Assembly: GCF_943734655.1 (NCBI RefSeq)
Contig: NC_071354.1
Span: 227,906,397 to 227,970,396, forward strand
DNA length: 64,000 bases
Reading direction: 5' to 3'
From: Sabethes cyaneus
Lineage: Eukaryota > Arthropoda > Insecta > Diptera > Culicidae
Every line of letters begins with the position of its first letter. Position 1 is the stretch's first letter. Shown here in pieces: positions 55,301-64,000 of this stretch. The notes beneath the pieces are model-generated. The model did no database searches. It was not told where the DNA came from and saw only the letters and a list, made by a program, of their open reading frames with translations. Both the position numbers and the translations under genes were made by a program.

Positions 55301-56239
55301 TTTACTAATTGCTGCCTAGGGAAAGCCCTAGGCTCTATCTTCTCCGTCACAATTTAAAACCTATCTGCCAGGATGGGAAAACATTTTTGTTTTGATGTGA
55401 TTAATTCACGTTATAGAGAAGGTTGTCAGATTTGACTAAAAAGTCAAATGTCAGAACTAATTTTAACCAAACTCCAAACATCGAGGAAAATGATGCCAAG
55501 ACCATTCCTTCCAGGAGAACAGCATAAAACCAACAGGACCGGGATTCAAGGAAATAGGCAATAAAGGTCAGCTTCAGAGAAGAGCTAAATTAGAATCCGG
55601 GCGGTATCGTATCTATACGTATCCACCATCTAGGGCAGTCATTTCGGCAGAGTGAGTGGCTGCTGCTGGCTGGTGTGAATGATCTCAACTGCTGAAATTG
55701 AGAACAGATCGTTTCCATTTTGTTTCTTGTTTTGTATGTCAACATAAGCAAGCCTACGCATAGCCATCCTGATGCTTGGTTGCTTGCCTTCTACATAGCA
55801 CAGGTAGGTGGGTAAGGTAGGTACTCGGCACAGGACGTCCGGCTGACGTTTAACCTTTTCCCTGTGAATCGAGAAGGAGCTACGGTAAGGTTGACCTAAG
55901 CCAATGAATCAATCAATCTTGCTCCGATGGCAGATTTTCACCGCAATCCGTTTGATTTGTGGCACCGATTTGTAGGCAATTTATTTGGATTGCCGTAAAT
56001 TGAAATTCGTCTGTTTGTCAAAGCTCAAATGTCGAGTGACAGTGTAAATCGAATCGATTCGAAGAAAGTATTTAGTATTTAGATCTAAAAGCTTTACAAA
56101 GTTGAACACATCTTGCGTCGGAGGGAGAGAAAAGAAATGACAATTTACTTATATTATAATCATACAAGCACTCGTTTCATTGAATTTTCGGCAACACATT
56201 ACTAGAGGGTTAAATTGACCATATTGCGTGCGATGGGAT
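52326..56239. other. No gene; short palindromes near 53.2 kb
   Basis: TTCACTCAAAGTGAA (53141-53155), ACCCACTCAAAGTGGGT (53242-53258) and CTCACTGAAAGTGG (53262-53275) share a CACTCAAAGTG core. Short GTC/GTCGTC runs occur near 53063 and 54597. All open frames are short and unsupported. Confidence 0.45.
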
Positions 56240-56770
56240 CCGTTTTAAGGAGGGTAGATGCTCTAGTATTCCCCACCAAGGAACATTGAATCGTAATTGC
56301 GACAACAAGTGGATGCAGTCGATGTTATTGCTGATAATGTCGAAGATAAACATTCGTTTGTAAAAGGAACCTTCTGGACTTAGGAGTAAGAAGGCTAATT
56401 AGTTAACATTGTTGCTCATGAGGTGGCAGTGCTGAGGGATCATTCCAAGTAAGCGAACGAAGGGCGTAGCGAATGTTTTTTGGACACGTTGAAATAAATA
56501 AATAAATAAATAAATGTGACACTTTTTTACGTTGGCTTCCATTTCATTACATTCACATCGTTTCAAAAGCAGTTCAATGTCTTCCTGGAGTGCAATACAA
56601 TGCGCAACTGAAGTAACCGCACGGAAGAACTTGAAATCATCTGCGAACATAAGTTTCTGTGCCTTTAAGCAAGTTGCATAAATCGTTTATTAACAATACG
56701 AAAAGCAACGGGCCTAATTGGCTGCCCTACGGAACGCCAGACCAGAAAATCGAACGGCTGTGATATGATG
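56240..56770 (-). pseudogene. Jockey-like LINE reverse transcriptase remnant
   Basis: On the minus strand the order is FWSGVP, a stop, GSQLGPLLFVLLINDLCNLL, then (one-base shift) LMFADDFKFFRAVTSVAHC and NEMEANVKKC. The QGSQLGPLLF and FADD blocks are the RT catalytic core, and FADD is intact. The glutamine before GSQLGP is a stop codon. The sequence then jumps, across an (AAAT)n microsatellite, to KNIRYALRSLTWNDPSALPP, a C-terminal block of Jockey-type elements, so the middle is deleted. Weak similarity continues to about 56240 (IISNNIDCIHLLSQLRFNVP). Confidence 0.85.
56492..56515 (+). repeat. (AAAT)n microsatellite in the LINE deletion point
   Basis: About six AAAT units lie exactly between two non-adjacent parts of the LINE pol sequence. 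They could be filler at a deletion junction or an expanded A-rich codon stretch. Confidence 0.85.
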
Positions 56771-56955
56771 CCATCAATTCGCAAATTCAACAACAAATGC
56801 AAATTATAAATCAAATATAAATCAAAGTACCTAGTTTAATAAATTTAATAACGTTAAGAGAGCCACGTTGAGTTCCTAACCACGTTAATTGACGTTTTCA
56901 GTTTAACCCTTTTTTCTTCAATTCCCTATGTTATCCATCCGTCACCTGTCACCGT

Positions 56956-58665
56956 TGACGTTGACAGTGGTGCTAGGTCGGACGAGGGATTACCGCATCG
57001 TTGGCTGCGTCATCAACATTCCCCGACCCGTAACGCTGAACTTCCGTTTCCGCTTTACCGGTTGCTTTTACAGTCAGCACCACCAGCTTCGAAACTGGCC
57101 GACGTAGCAATCCGGTTGCTGTTTGTACCCAAGCTTGACGTATCGTTCCGTCGCGTCCTGGAATAACGAACGCAATCCGATCTCGGACCCAACCGTTGCG
57201 AGTTCCTTCGTCCACAATAACCACCAGGTCTCCTATTTTCAGCGGCTCTGCCTCCTCGTGCCATTTGGAACGGTGCGCGATTACGGGCAAGTATTCCCGA
57301 ATCCATCTCGTCAAAAACTGGTCGATCAGTTGCCTCGCCAAATCCCAAATCCCGGTTTCTGTTAACGTCTTCGGTGGTTGAACCACTCCTTTGGAGCTCA
57401 GAAGAATAAAGTGGTTAGGAGTGAGTGCATCGGGATCGCTAGGCTGCACCGAGACGAACGTCAAAGGTCGTGAGTTCACGATCGACTCGGCTTCTACGAG
57501 AATCGTCAATAGCGTCTCGTCGTCTGGATTCCGTGAATTGGACAGGCTGTTAAGCGCGGTTTTGACACTCCGCACTAATCACTCCCAAATCCCTCCGAAG
57601 TGTGGAGCTGAAGGTGGGTTGAAAACCCATTTAGTGTTCGCATTGATGAACGTTTCGGCCAGTTTTTGATGCATGTCTTCGGTTTCTGCTCGCATTTCAT
57701 GACTAGCACCCTGGAAATTTGTGCCATTGTCGGTGTCGATTTCACACGGTGCCCCTCGGCGTGCGATGAACCGATGGATCGCCAGCTTGCAGGACAATGT
57801 ATAGGATACTTCCAAGTGGACAACTCGTATGGACAAACAAGTAAATAGGATTATCTACCTGCTACCTCATTACGACACTTCACCCATTTCGAACTTGTAC
57901 TGGTCCAAAATAATCGATCCCGATAAACGAAAAAGGGTGCAGGTATGGAGTGAGGCGAGCTGTAAGCAGAGGTGCCTTCCTAGGAACAAACGGCTTTGCC
58001 TTTCCGATCTTGTAGTATTGGCAGTTCTTAGTAGTCCGTTCGACGACTGTACGCAACCTCAACACGTGGAACCGCTGCTTGAGCTCGTTTACAATAGTGT
58101 TGCGGTTTCCGTGTAAGAACATGCGATGGTACGCATCTAGGACCAAATCCATCAGACGGTGCTCTCGCGGCAGGACTATTGGGTATTTAAAATCGTAGGT
58201 TGCACAGGGTGCTATGCACAAGCGGCTGTTCACGCGTTGAACTCCTCGGTCGTCCAGAAACGGAGAAAGTCTGTAGATTTTGCTGGTTTTCTCCATCGCC
58301 TTCTTTGAACTACCAGCTTTCTGCGCTGCTACTTCGTCTGGGTACGTTTCTGCCTGCACCGAGGACCATAAATAGTTCTCAGCCCATTAAAGCTCTTTCT
58401 GGGTCAGATGACTCTGAATTCCGTTGCTGGCTTTTGCCTTGGCCATGACCAAAGAACAACGAATCTATCCACGAACCACTGCTATAAGCTACGCTACGCA
58501 GGCGCATGCATTCTCACTCGCGTCCGTGAAGATATGGAGTTAGAGTGGTCTCATCTCGTTCGATGTCAATCCAGGAAAGTACAGTCTCTCAGTGTGGAAT
58601 GGCCCATAGAGAATGCGCTAATAACGTTTTTACGCGAATTTTGGAACCTAATCGAGATGGGATAA
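56956..58665 (-). pseudogene. BEL/Pao RNase H-integrase region, decayed
   Basis: Read right to left, HIFTDASENACACVA (about 58560) is the RNase H start. A deletion follows, then integrase. The zinc finger (about 58130-57990) keeps H-x4-H (HRMFLH), but the second cysteine of the CxxC is tyrosine (NCQYYK). The first catalytic aspartate is in FIGIDYFGP, the second in IDTDNGTNF, and the glutamate in HFGGIWE, directly before an in-frame TGA at about 57582. After it the frame stays open for 200 codons: LTPNHFILLSS, W..EYLPVIAHRSKW and LKIGDLVVIVDE, the DUF5641-type C-terminal domain of BEL/Pao integrases. Frame changes occur near 57860. Gag, protease and most RT are missing, and no LTR was identified. 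Confidence 0.9.
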
Positions 58666-60477
58666 GGTTGTTTAACCTTTTCAAAATACAGTCCAGATTA
58701 GCTAGGCCTCCACTTATGCCACTTCGGATACTCAAAAAAATTTTGATGATGATACTGATGATGATGATCATGAATCAAAAATGAGTCAAAATGGTCGAAC
58801 TATCCTTGTTTACCACCATCGCCGTCGTCGTCGTCAGCAGCCTAGGGTCTGGGTGGCTCGTGCTGTTACAGGTAGTCGTCTCCATTCCACTCGATCCTGG
58901 GCCACTCGTCGCCAATTTCTCAGTCGTTTTTTGAAACGGTGGTTCTACAATTGATGGGACGGTATTTAAGCTTTATTTTTCCTTAACTTCACGAGCCAAA
59001 AGCGATAACTTTGAAAGGAAAGGTCCTAGAGATTTGCAATCTTCCGTAAAAACGTGTATTTTGAGTCCTTCAATAATTGCCTAGAACCATATGTTCTTGT
59101 AAAATGCAACCAACACAAGCTAAATATGAAAAAATAATTTCTAAAGAATTTCTAAAGAAAATGCTCTACAGCTCTGCACTCGATAGAGATAGAAATGTAA
59201 TTTCTTCAGCAAAGTTGTTTGCCTTTATATTTTCTATAACTTTGCCGAAGAAACCATGTGTCTATCTACATTATTTACATCATTGCCGAAGAAAGTTTGT
59301 CTATATTTCCTTACACAAAAAAGTATTTTTTTTTTCATTATAGTAAGCAAAGACTAACTTTTGACAGTTTTAAGTTAATGGGGATATTCATACGAACAAA
59401 AGTGCGAAAGACCATAAATGATAAAATAAAAGCAGAAAAAACTAGGAAAAAAGTTCCGCTTTTCGCCCTTTTGGACCACTGTGCGAAGGTTTGATGCAGT
59501 GAGCGTAATCCTTTTGGTATTTTGTATTCTGGATGATTGCTATAATTTTCGCGGAACTTCCCAATCGTTCTTGGCTAGCTGATCTACTATTCTGAATTCG
59601 TTGCATGCGTTCAAGTACATTCCCGGGGTATCATGGGAAGACTGAGTCAAATTGACATAATCAGCTGAATCTAAAATATTCTTACTATGTCTTTGAATAA
59701 TTTTTTGTTTAACAATTTACCTTTGGCGATTTTCTAAGCTCTGCTGTGCATACGTACAATTGCACTTGTTAATTATTTGGATGGATGCAGAATAAATATG
59801 TTTCCTACTTTTTCAGTGGAGCAGGATATCCGACATGTCGCACAAACGTAAGAATGGGAACCAGTTTCGAACATCAATGCCATTCAAAAACTCATCTCGA
59901 ATAACTTTTCGTAGTGATTCAGCGATTATTCTTACACTTTTGTTTTTTGAAACATAGGGTGCTGGATGGGTTCGTCTACGGCGGGTCTTCGTCTACTTTC
60001 CAGCCATTTAGACAAGAAACCAGCATTATGACCAATTTTGATGCGAATTACATTCAAACTAACCTGGTATTGATTTTATGGTTTTTCTTTTCGCTATCGA
60101 GGAAAAGAATGTGTTGGAAAATTACTATTTTTCACCATTTGTTCAAAAAATAGAAGTCCTAGTGGTTTTTATACCAGTTATGAGTATGACGAAGAGAATC
60201 TGTTGATCGCTCCGAGTAACTACTTGAAATTTTGAGCTGTGATTCAAACTATTTACACTTTTTCTTTATAGTAGTAAGGTAGCTCTTGCACACGGCTCAA
60301 AGAATACATGCACAGATTTTTGTAAATAATTGCTGTCTGTCTATGATAAACGAAAGAAATCTTGCTTATGACGAAGTGAATTTTCGTATGACGAACTCCC
60401 GCTGGAGCATGAAAAATTGTTCCACTGTGAAATGTAAGTTCCGAAATATTTTTTCGGGCTGAATGGGCATACATGTA
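58666..60477. other. No recognisable gene
   Basis: A GAT-rich run lies at 58744-58772 and a GTC run near 58822. TTCTTCAGCAAAGTT and AACTTTGCCGAAGAA (59202-59255) form an inverted pair, suggesting an old element between about 58960 and 59400. No coding content is supported. Confidence 0.45.
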
Positions 60478-61284
60478 CACTGAAGTCGCTTTTTGCGCGG
60501 TTTTTCTTTTACGAGAATTTCGGAATTTACGCGGTTTTTTACGCGAATTTCGGAATTTACGCGGTTTTTTTACGCGAATTTCGGAATTTACGCGGTTTTT
60601 TAACGCGATTTTCGGAATTTAGCGATTTTCGGAATTTACGCGATTTTCGGCATTTACGCGGATGTGCTCAAAAGGTCTACTTTTTCGCGTAATGTTGAAA
60701 TACACAGTTTTTTTACGCGAAATTTTGGTTTTTTACGCGAATTTTGGAATTTAGGCGGTTTTTTACGCGAATTTCGGAATTTACGCGGTTTTTTACGCGA
60801 TTTTCGGAATTAACGTAGTTTTTTTACGCGAATTTCGGAATTTACTCGGTTTTTTACGCGAATTTCGGAATTAACGCGGTTTTTTTTGCGCGATTTTCGG
60901 AATTTACGCAATTTTTTACGCGAATTTCGGAATTTACGCGACTTTTTGCGCGAGTTTCGGAATTTACGCGGTTTTTATGCAATTTTTGGAATTTACGTGG
61001 TTTTTTACGCGAATTTTGGAATTTACGCGATTTTTGGCAATTACGCGGATGTGCTCAAAACGTCTACTTTTTCGCGTAATGTTGAAATCCACAGTTTTTT
61101 ACGCGAAATTTTGGTTTTTTACGCGAATTTTGGAATTTACGCGATTTTTTTACGCAAATTTCGGAATTTACGCGGTTTTTTACGCGAATTTCGGAATCTA
61201 CGCGGTTTTTTTACGCGAATTTCGGACTTTACGCGATTTTGATTTACGCGGGACGTATCCTTCACGTAAAAAGCGACTTGAGTG
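60478..61284 (+). mobile_element. TA-flanked element made of ACGCG minisatellite
   Basis: The ends CACTGAAGTCGCTTTTTGCG and, reversed, CACTCAAGTCGCTTTTTACG are flanked by TA (60476-60477 and 61285-61286). The 807-bp interior is about 25 irregular units of 26-31 bp near ACGCGAATTTCGGAATTTAC followed by GCGGTTTTTT. A higher-order block starting TTACGCGGATGTGCTCAAAA occurs twice (60654 and 61041, about 100 bp each). The open plus-strand frames (LREFRNLRDF repeats) follow from the 30-bp period. It is probably a Tc1/mariner-type MITE that has expanded inside. Confidence 0.85.
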
Positions 61285-61303
61285 TATAGGCAAGATGTGT
61301 CAG

Positions 61304-61431
61304 GGGTCAGTCCCGGCGAAGTGGTTAGCATTCACTCCTCTCACGCCGAGAACCCGGGTTCAAATCCCAACCCCGCAGAAGTCACGAATGACCAAAAACT
61401 GGTTGAAGTGACTATAATCTAAACAAAAAAA
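61304..61431 (+). mobile_element. Short tRNA-derived SINE, complete
   Basis: The 128-bp body is flanked by ATGTGTCAG (61295-61303 and 61432-61440). The head is tRNA-like: CGGCGAAGTGGTTAGCATTC (A box region) and GGGTTCAAATCCC (B box, near-consensus). The tail ends CTAAACAAAAAAA. The head could fold as a tRNA-like cloverleaf, but the tail and duplication show that it is a SINE rather than a tRNA gene. Confidence 0.88.
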
Positions 61432-61440
61432 ATGTGTCAG

Positions 61441-62139
61441 ATTTATCTGGTGTAAAATACTTGAGTACCTGCGGATTAATTCTTATAAAAATTCACAATA
61501 AAGTATGAATCGTGTTTACGTATGACGAAGAGGGTCCGTAACCCTATAGATACCGGCTTTCCTGCGATTTTCTTCGTGATTATCCATTCTCACAAAGTCA
61601 CAAACTAACTTTTAACTCACACTGACTATTAGAACAATGTATGGTGCAAAACAACGCATGCTATGTTTGTCTTGAGAATGACAGCAGTACGATTTCAATC
61701 GTTGTGCGTATAAAAAAAGCACATTCCTGTATGTCTTTTGTCATTCTCTTGATTAATGACCTTTTGTTTTAAAATAGCTGTATCTCCAAAAGTGTGCTTA
61801 CGATTTTTTAAAAATTTGGCCATAGATGTGGAAAGTTAATTGACTGGTAAACTCAGCTTTCAGGAGAATTTTATTTTGAATATTAACTGTCTGAGGAGCA
61901 TTGTATTTGCAGTGAGACGTACTCTTATGTCAAAACAAAGTCTACATAACCAAATCGTAACTTTCTGTACCAATTTAACCATATTCCGAAATACCACTCA
62001 CCAGATGCGAAAATCAGCAAAACTGAGCAGCAAAATATGACAGCTGCAAGAGAAACGTTTACAAACGCGCGCTCACATACAGGAACCGGAGCGCAGATGA
62101 CGGAATGGGCGCAAAACAAAAACATTTGAGTTGACTGGT
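61441..62139. other. No recognisable gene
   Basis: Short frames only; nothing assigned. Confidence 0.4.
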
Positions 62140-62964
62140 TTCTCTCAACAACCTCTCTTTCGATGCGCCGTCGTGTGCCGTGCCTGTGTCGCTGTGTGCT
62201 GTGCTGTGATTACGAATTTTCAATGAATCCTGCGAGAATGTGACCTCAACCGCGTCACGACACGAGTTCGTCACGGTCACAACAAATATCGTCACAGGCA
62301 GGCAGGCAGGCAGCCAGCAGCGCAGCAGTGTCTCGTCTCGTCGCGTCATCATCGACGAAACGACGCAGCAGATAGCGAAAGTACGACCACGGTGCGAGTG
62401 TGAGTGGCACCACGACGACGGTCGTCGTCGTCCGCGTCGTCGGTCGATGAGTATCGCGCGAACCTTCACCAGGATAGGATGTCTAAACGGTCTAATGCTA
62501 AACGCGGGGATTAGTATAGCGATAGCGTTTTTTATACGATTTGAGGCGAATCTCGGTTGTTTTGTTGTGGAGCACGTGCTCACTTCCCCCAGTGTACATA
62601 ACAGACTTGCTACGATTGTCAAATTTGATATCAGATTGGCTTACGAGTAGGTATTTTGGCTGTCACAACAGAACTTTCGGGTTTTGCTATACAAATAACG
62701 GCAGCCTTTTGAGTAAGAACAAAAGGTATCTGTAAATTGAAAATAAAATCAGCATGGCTGCTGATCTGGGTGTGATACAGCTGTGAAATATTGTGTTTAA
62801 TCAATAATTTGCATTTGGGTGCGTACTCGACTGTGTGAAATACTGCCCTGTTATAGGAAATATCGAGCGTTCTACAATCAACTATTTCAAGTGTGCCTTT
62901 CGGAGCACGTGCAAGATTACTTGTTTCAGTGAATAAGTGTGTTCAATATCAGTAGTGTTTCTAG
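62140..62964 (+). other. Possible promoter and 5' noncoding exon
   Basis: This is a CpG-rich block by local standards (62160-62480) with CAGG/CAGC and GTC/GAC simple repeats, including a hairpin ACGACGACGGTCGTCGTCGT. It runs into AT-rich sequence ending TTTCTAG|GTGAGTGC (donor at 62965). The composition matches insect promoter plus 5' UTR. The 187-codon minus-strand frame across it has no motif. Direction and start are inferred only. Confidence 0.25.
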
Positions 62965-64000
62965 GTGAGTGCAAAGAATTACATATTACGATTCGTTTAA
63001 TGGCCTTCGAATATATTTCACCCTATTTGTACTGCTACGAACTGAATGATTCATCTCCCGTAAACATCTAGATTCGTACTTGGGGTCAAAGGCATTGTCA
63101 GCAAAGCCAGATGCAATATGTCAAAACGGATTCTACTTCAAAACTTGAAAGGAAGTGTGCTAGCTATCTCTGATGATATGATATTATCATCTGTTTCGTT
63201 TGTTGTTCTTTTATCTAGGAGGAAATGTGAGTACCTGCTGAGTACTTTCTGGTGTCACTCGGTGAGTGTCTTCTTATTCACCGTGATGAAAGTAGGACAA
63301 GGTCGAAAGCGCATTTACAGATGATCCTGCTGCAAATTTAAGGAAGATGGGCCGTGACCGTTTTCAGCCTAGATGGCGAATGTAAAGTTTTCCCTGCTTT
63401 TACAACAACTTAATCTTCTAATCGGATCCATTTTTCCAACCGCATCCTCTCGAGAAAATAGATCGTACCCAAAGAAAAAAAAAATCAATGTTTGGAATTT
63501 CAATCTAGATATTCAATAAAAGGTTAGTTGGAAGCCTCTTCCCTTGAGTCGTAAATATCTTTCATCTGCAACAATCAATATTGAGTTTCTCACGTTACTG
63601 CCGTAGTCAGCCACTGAACGGTTTCCCATTTCCGTTCCGCCTTGACGTGGGCCCTTTGAAAGCATTGATTGGATAGTACCTAGCCGGTGCGAATAAAGAA
63701 GCTAAGATGTTGCCGAGCAATAGTTAAAATGATGAATCAACCCACCACGTTTAGGTTGCCGAACTTTGCTTGCTGGGCCGGAGCGAAACCGGTTTTCAAA
63801 GTCAAACTGTCTGTTTGCTTGCTTGCTTAAATTCGCCATCAAATTTCCGAATTTTACCCTTTGCTTACTCGTACACTTGCCTGATATAGGATAGGTATGT
63901 ACGGCTCTTCCTCAATTGACGAAGACGGACGATTGCGTCACGGTAATTTGCACATGTATTCTAACCAATTTACACCACACTGACGATTCTTATCACTTCG
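62965..64000. other. Unassigned; intron-like if the donor is real
   Basis: No gene, repeat array or RNA gene is seen to the end of the window. Confidence 0.35.

Noticed and set aside
58408..58665. 85-codon plus-strand frame
   Set aside because: It is antisense to the BEL/Pao RNase H remnant, which has clear family motifs.
61304..61378. tRNA gene
   Set aside because: A and B boxes are present, but the A-rich tail and 9-bp target duplication identify a SINE.
60886..61411. Frames of 118 and 144 codons with LREFRNLR repeats
   Set aside because: They come from the 30-bp units of the TA-flanked element; the second runs into the SINE.
62059..62622. 187-codon minus-strand frame
   Set aside because: No recognisable domain; it spans CpG-rich simple repeats that lack stops by composition.

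Overview
The window looks like transposon-dense intergenic or intronic DNA of an insect, most likely a culicine (Aedes-like) mosquito. The reasons are the AT-rich composition, the absence of convincing host exons or bacterial-style gene packing, and a mix of fragmented LINEs, Ty3/Gypsy and BEL/Pao LTR elements, mariner-type remnants, tRNA-derived SINEs, short hairpin MITEs and many minisatellites. The species is an inference. I found no host protein-coding gene that I would defend. Two or three stretches have the look of 5' noncoding exons, at low confidence.

Layout. 1-7 kb holds fragments of one LINE family in both orientations (1930-2745 minus, 2998-3310 plus, 4040-6500 plus) and a perfect 41-bp inverted repeat at 3844-3954. 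7.6-14.1 kb is a nested locus. A Ty3/Gypsy element (8338-13015, minus strand, two 143-bp LTRs differing at one base, AATA target duplication) sits inside a roughly 1.2-kb DNA transposon whose 29-bp ends lie at 8213 and 14095 and whose arms carry repeated ATTCTGCGCA motifs. 14.6-20 kb has two small MITEs and two LINE reverse-transcriptase remnants. 20.4-21.4 kb is a 13-bp TCGA-containing minisatellite.

22.3-26.1 kb is a full-length LTR element with a primer-binding site, polypurine tract and 5-bp target duplication but no gag-pol. Its interior carries about 30 hairpin-forming units of about 30 bp. 30-37 kb is mostly degenerate minisatellite (A-rich motifs, an 11-bp phased A-tract array, and a 143-bp tandem array inside a Helentron/DINE-like element), with an intact SINE at 33.8-34.0 kb. 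37-44 kb has MITEs and a mariner-type transposase remnant. 44.7-46.1 kb is a 1.4-kb (CCCTAG)n array that abuts the 3' end of a LINE remnant. 47-56 kb has short hairpin elements and a large foldback. 56.2-58.7 kb holds a Jockey-like LINE remnant followed by a BEL/Pao integrase region. 60.5-61.4 kb is a TA-flanked element built of 30-bp ACGCG repeats next to a fresh SINE insertion.

The elements do not form a pathway. The structure is layered insertion plus tandem-repeat expansion, often with an array starting exactly at a transposon boundary. The best candidates for something undescribed are the coding-free LTR element with its hairpin array, the (CCCTAG)n array at a LINE tail, and the ATTCTGCGCA transposon.
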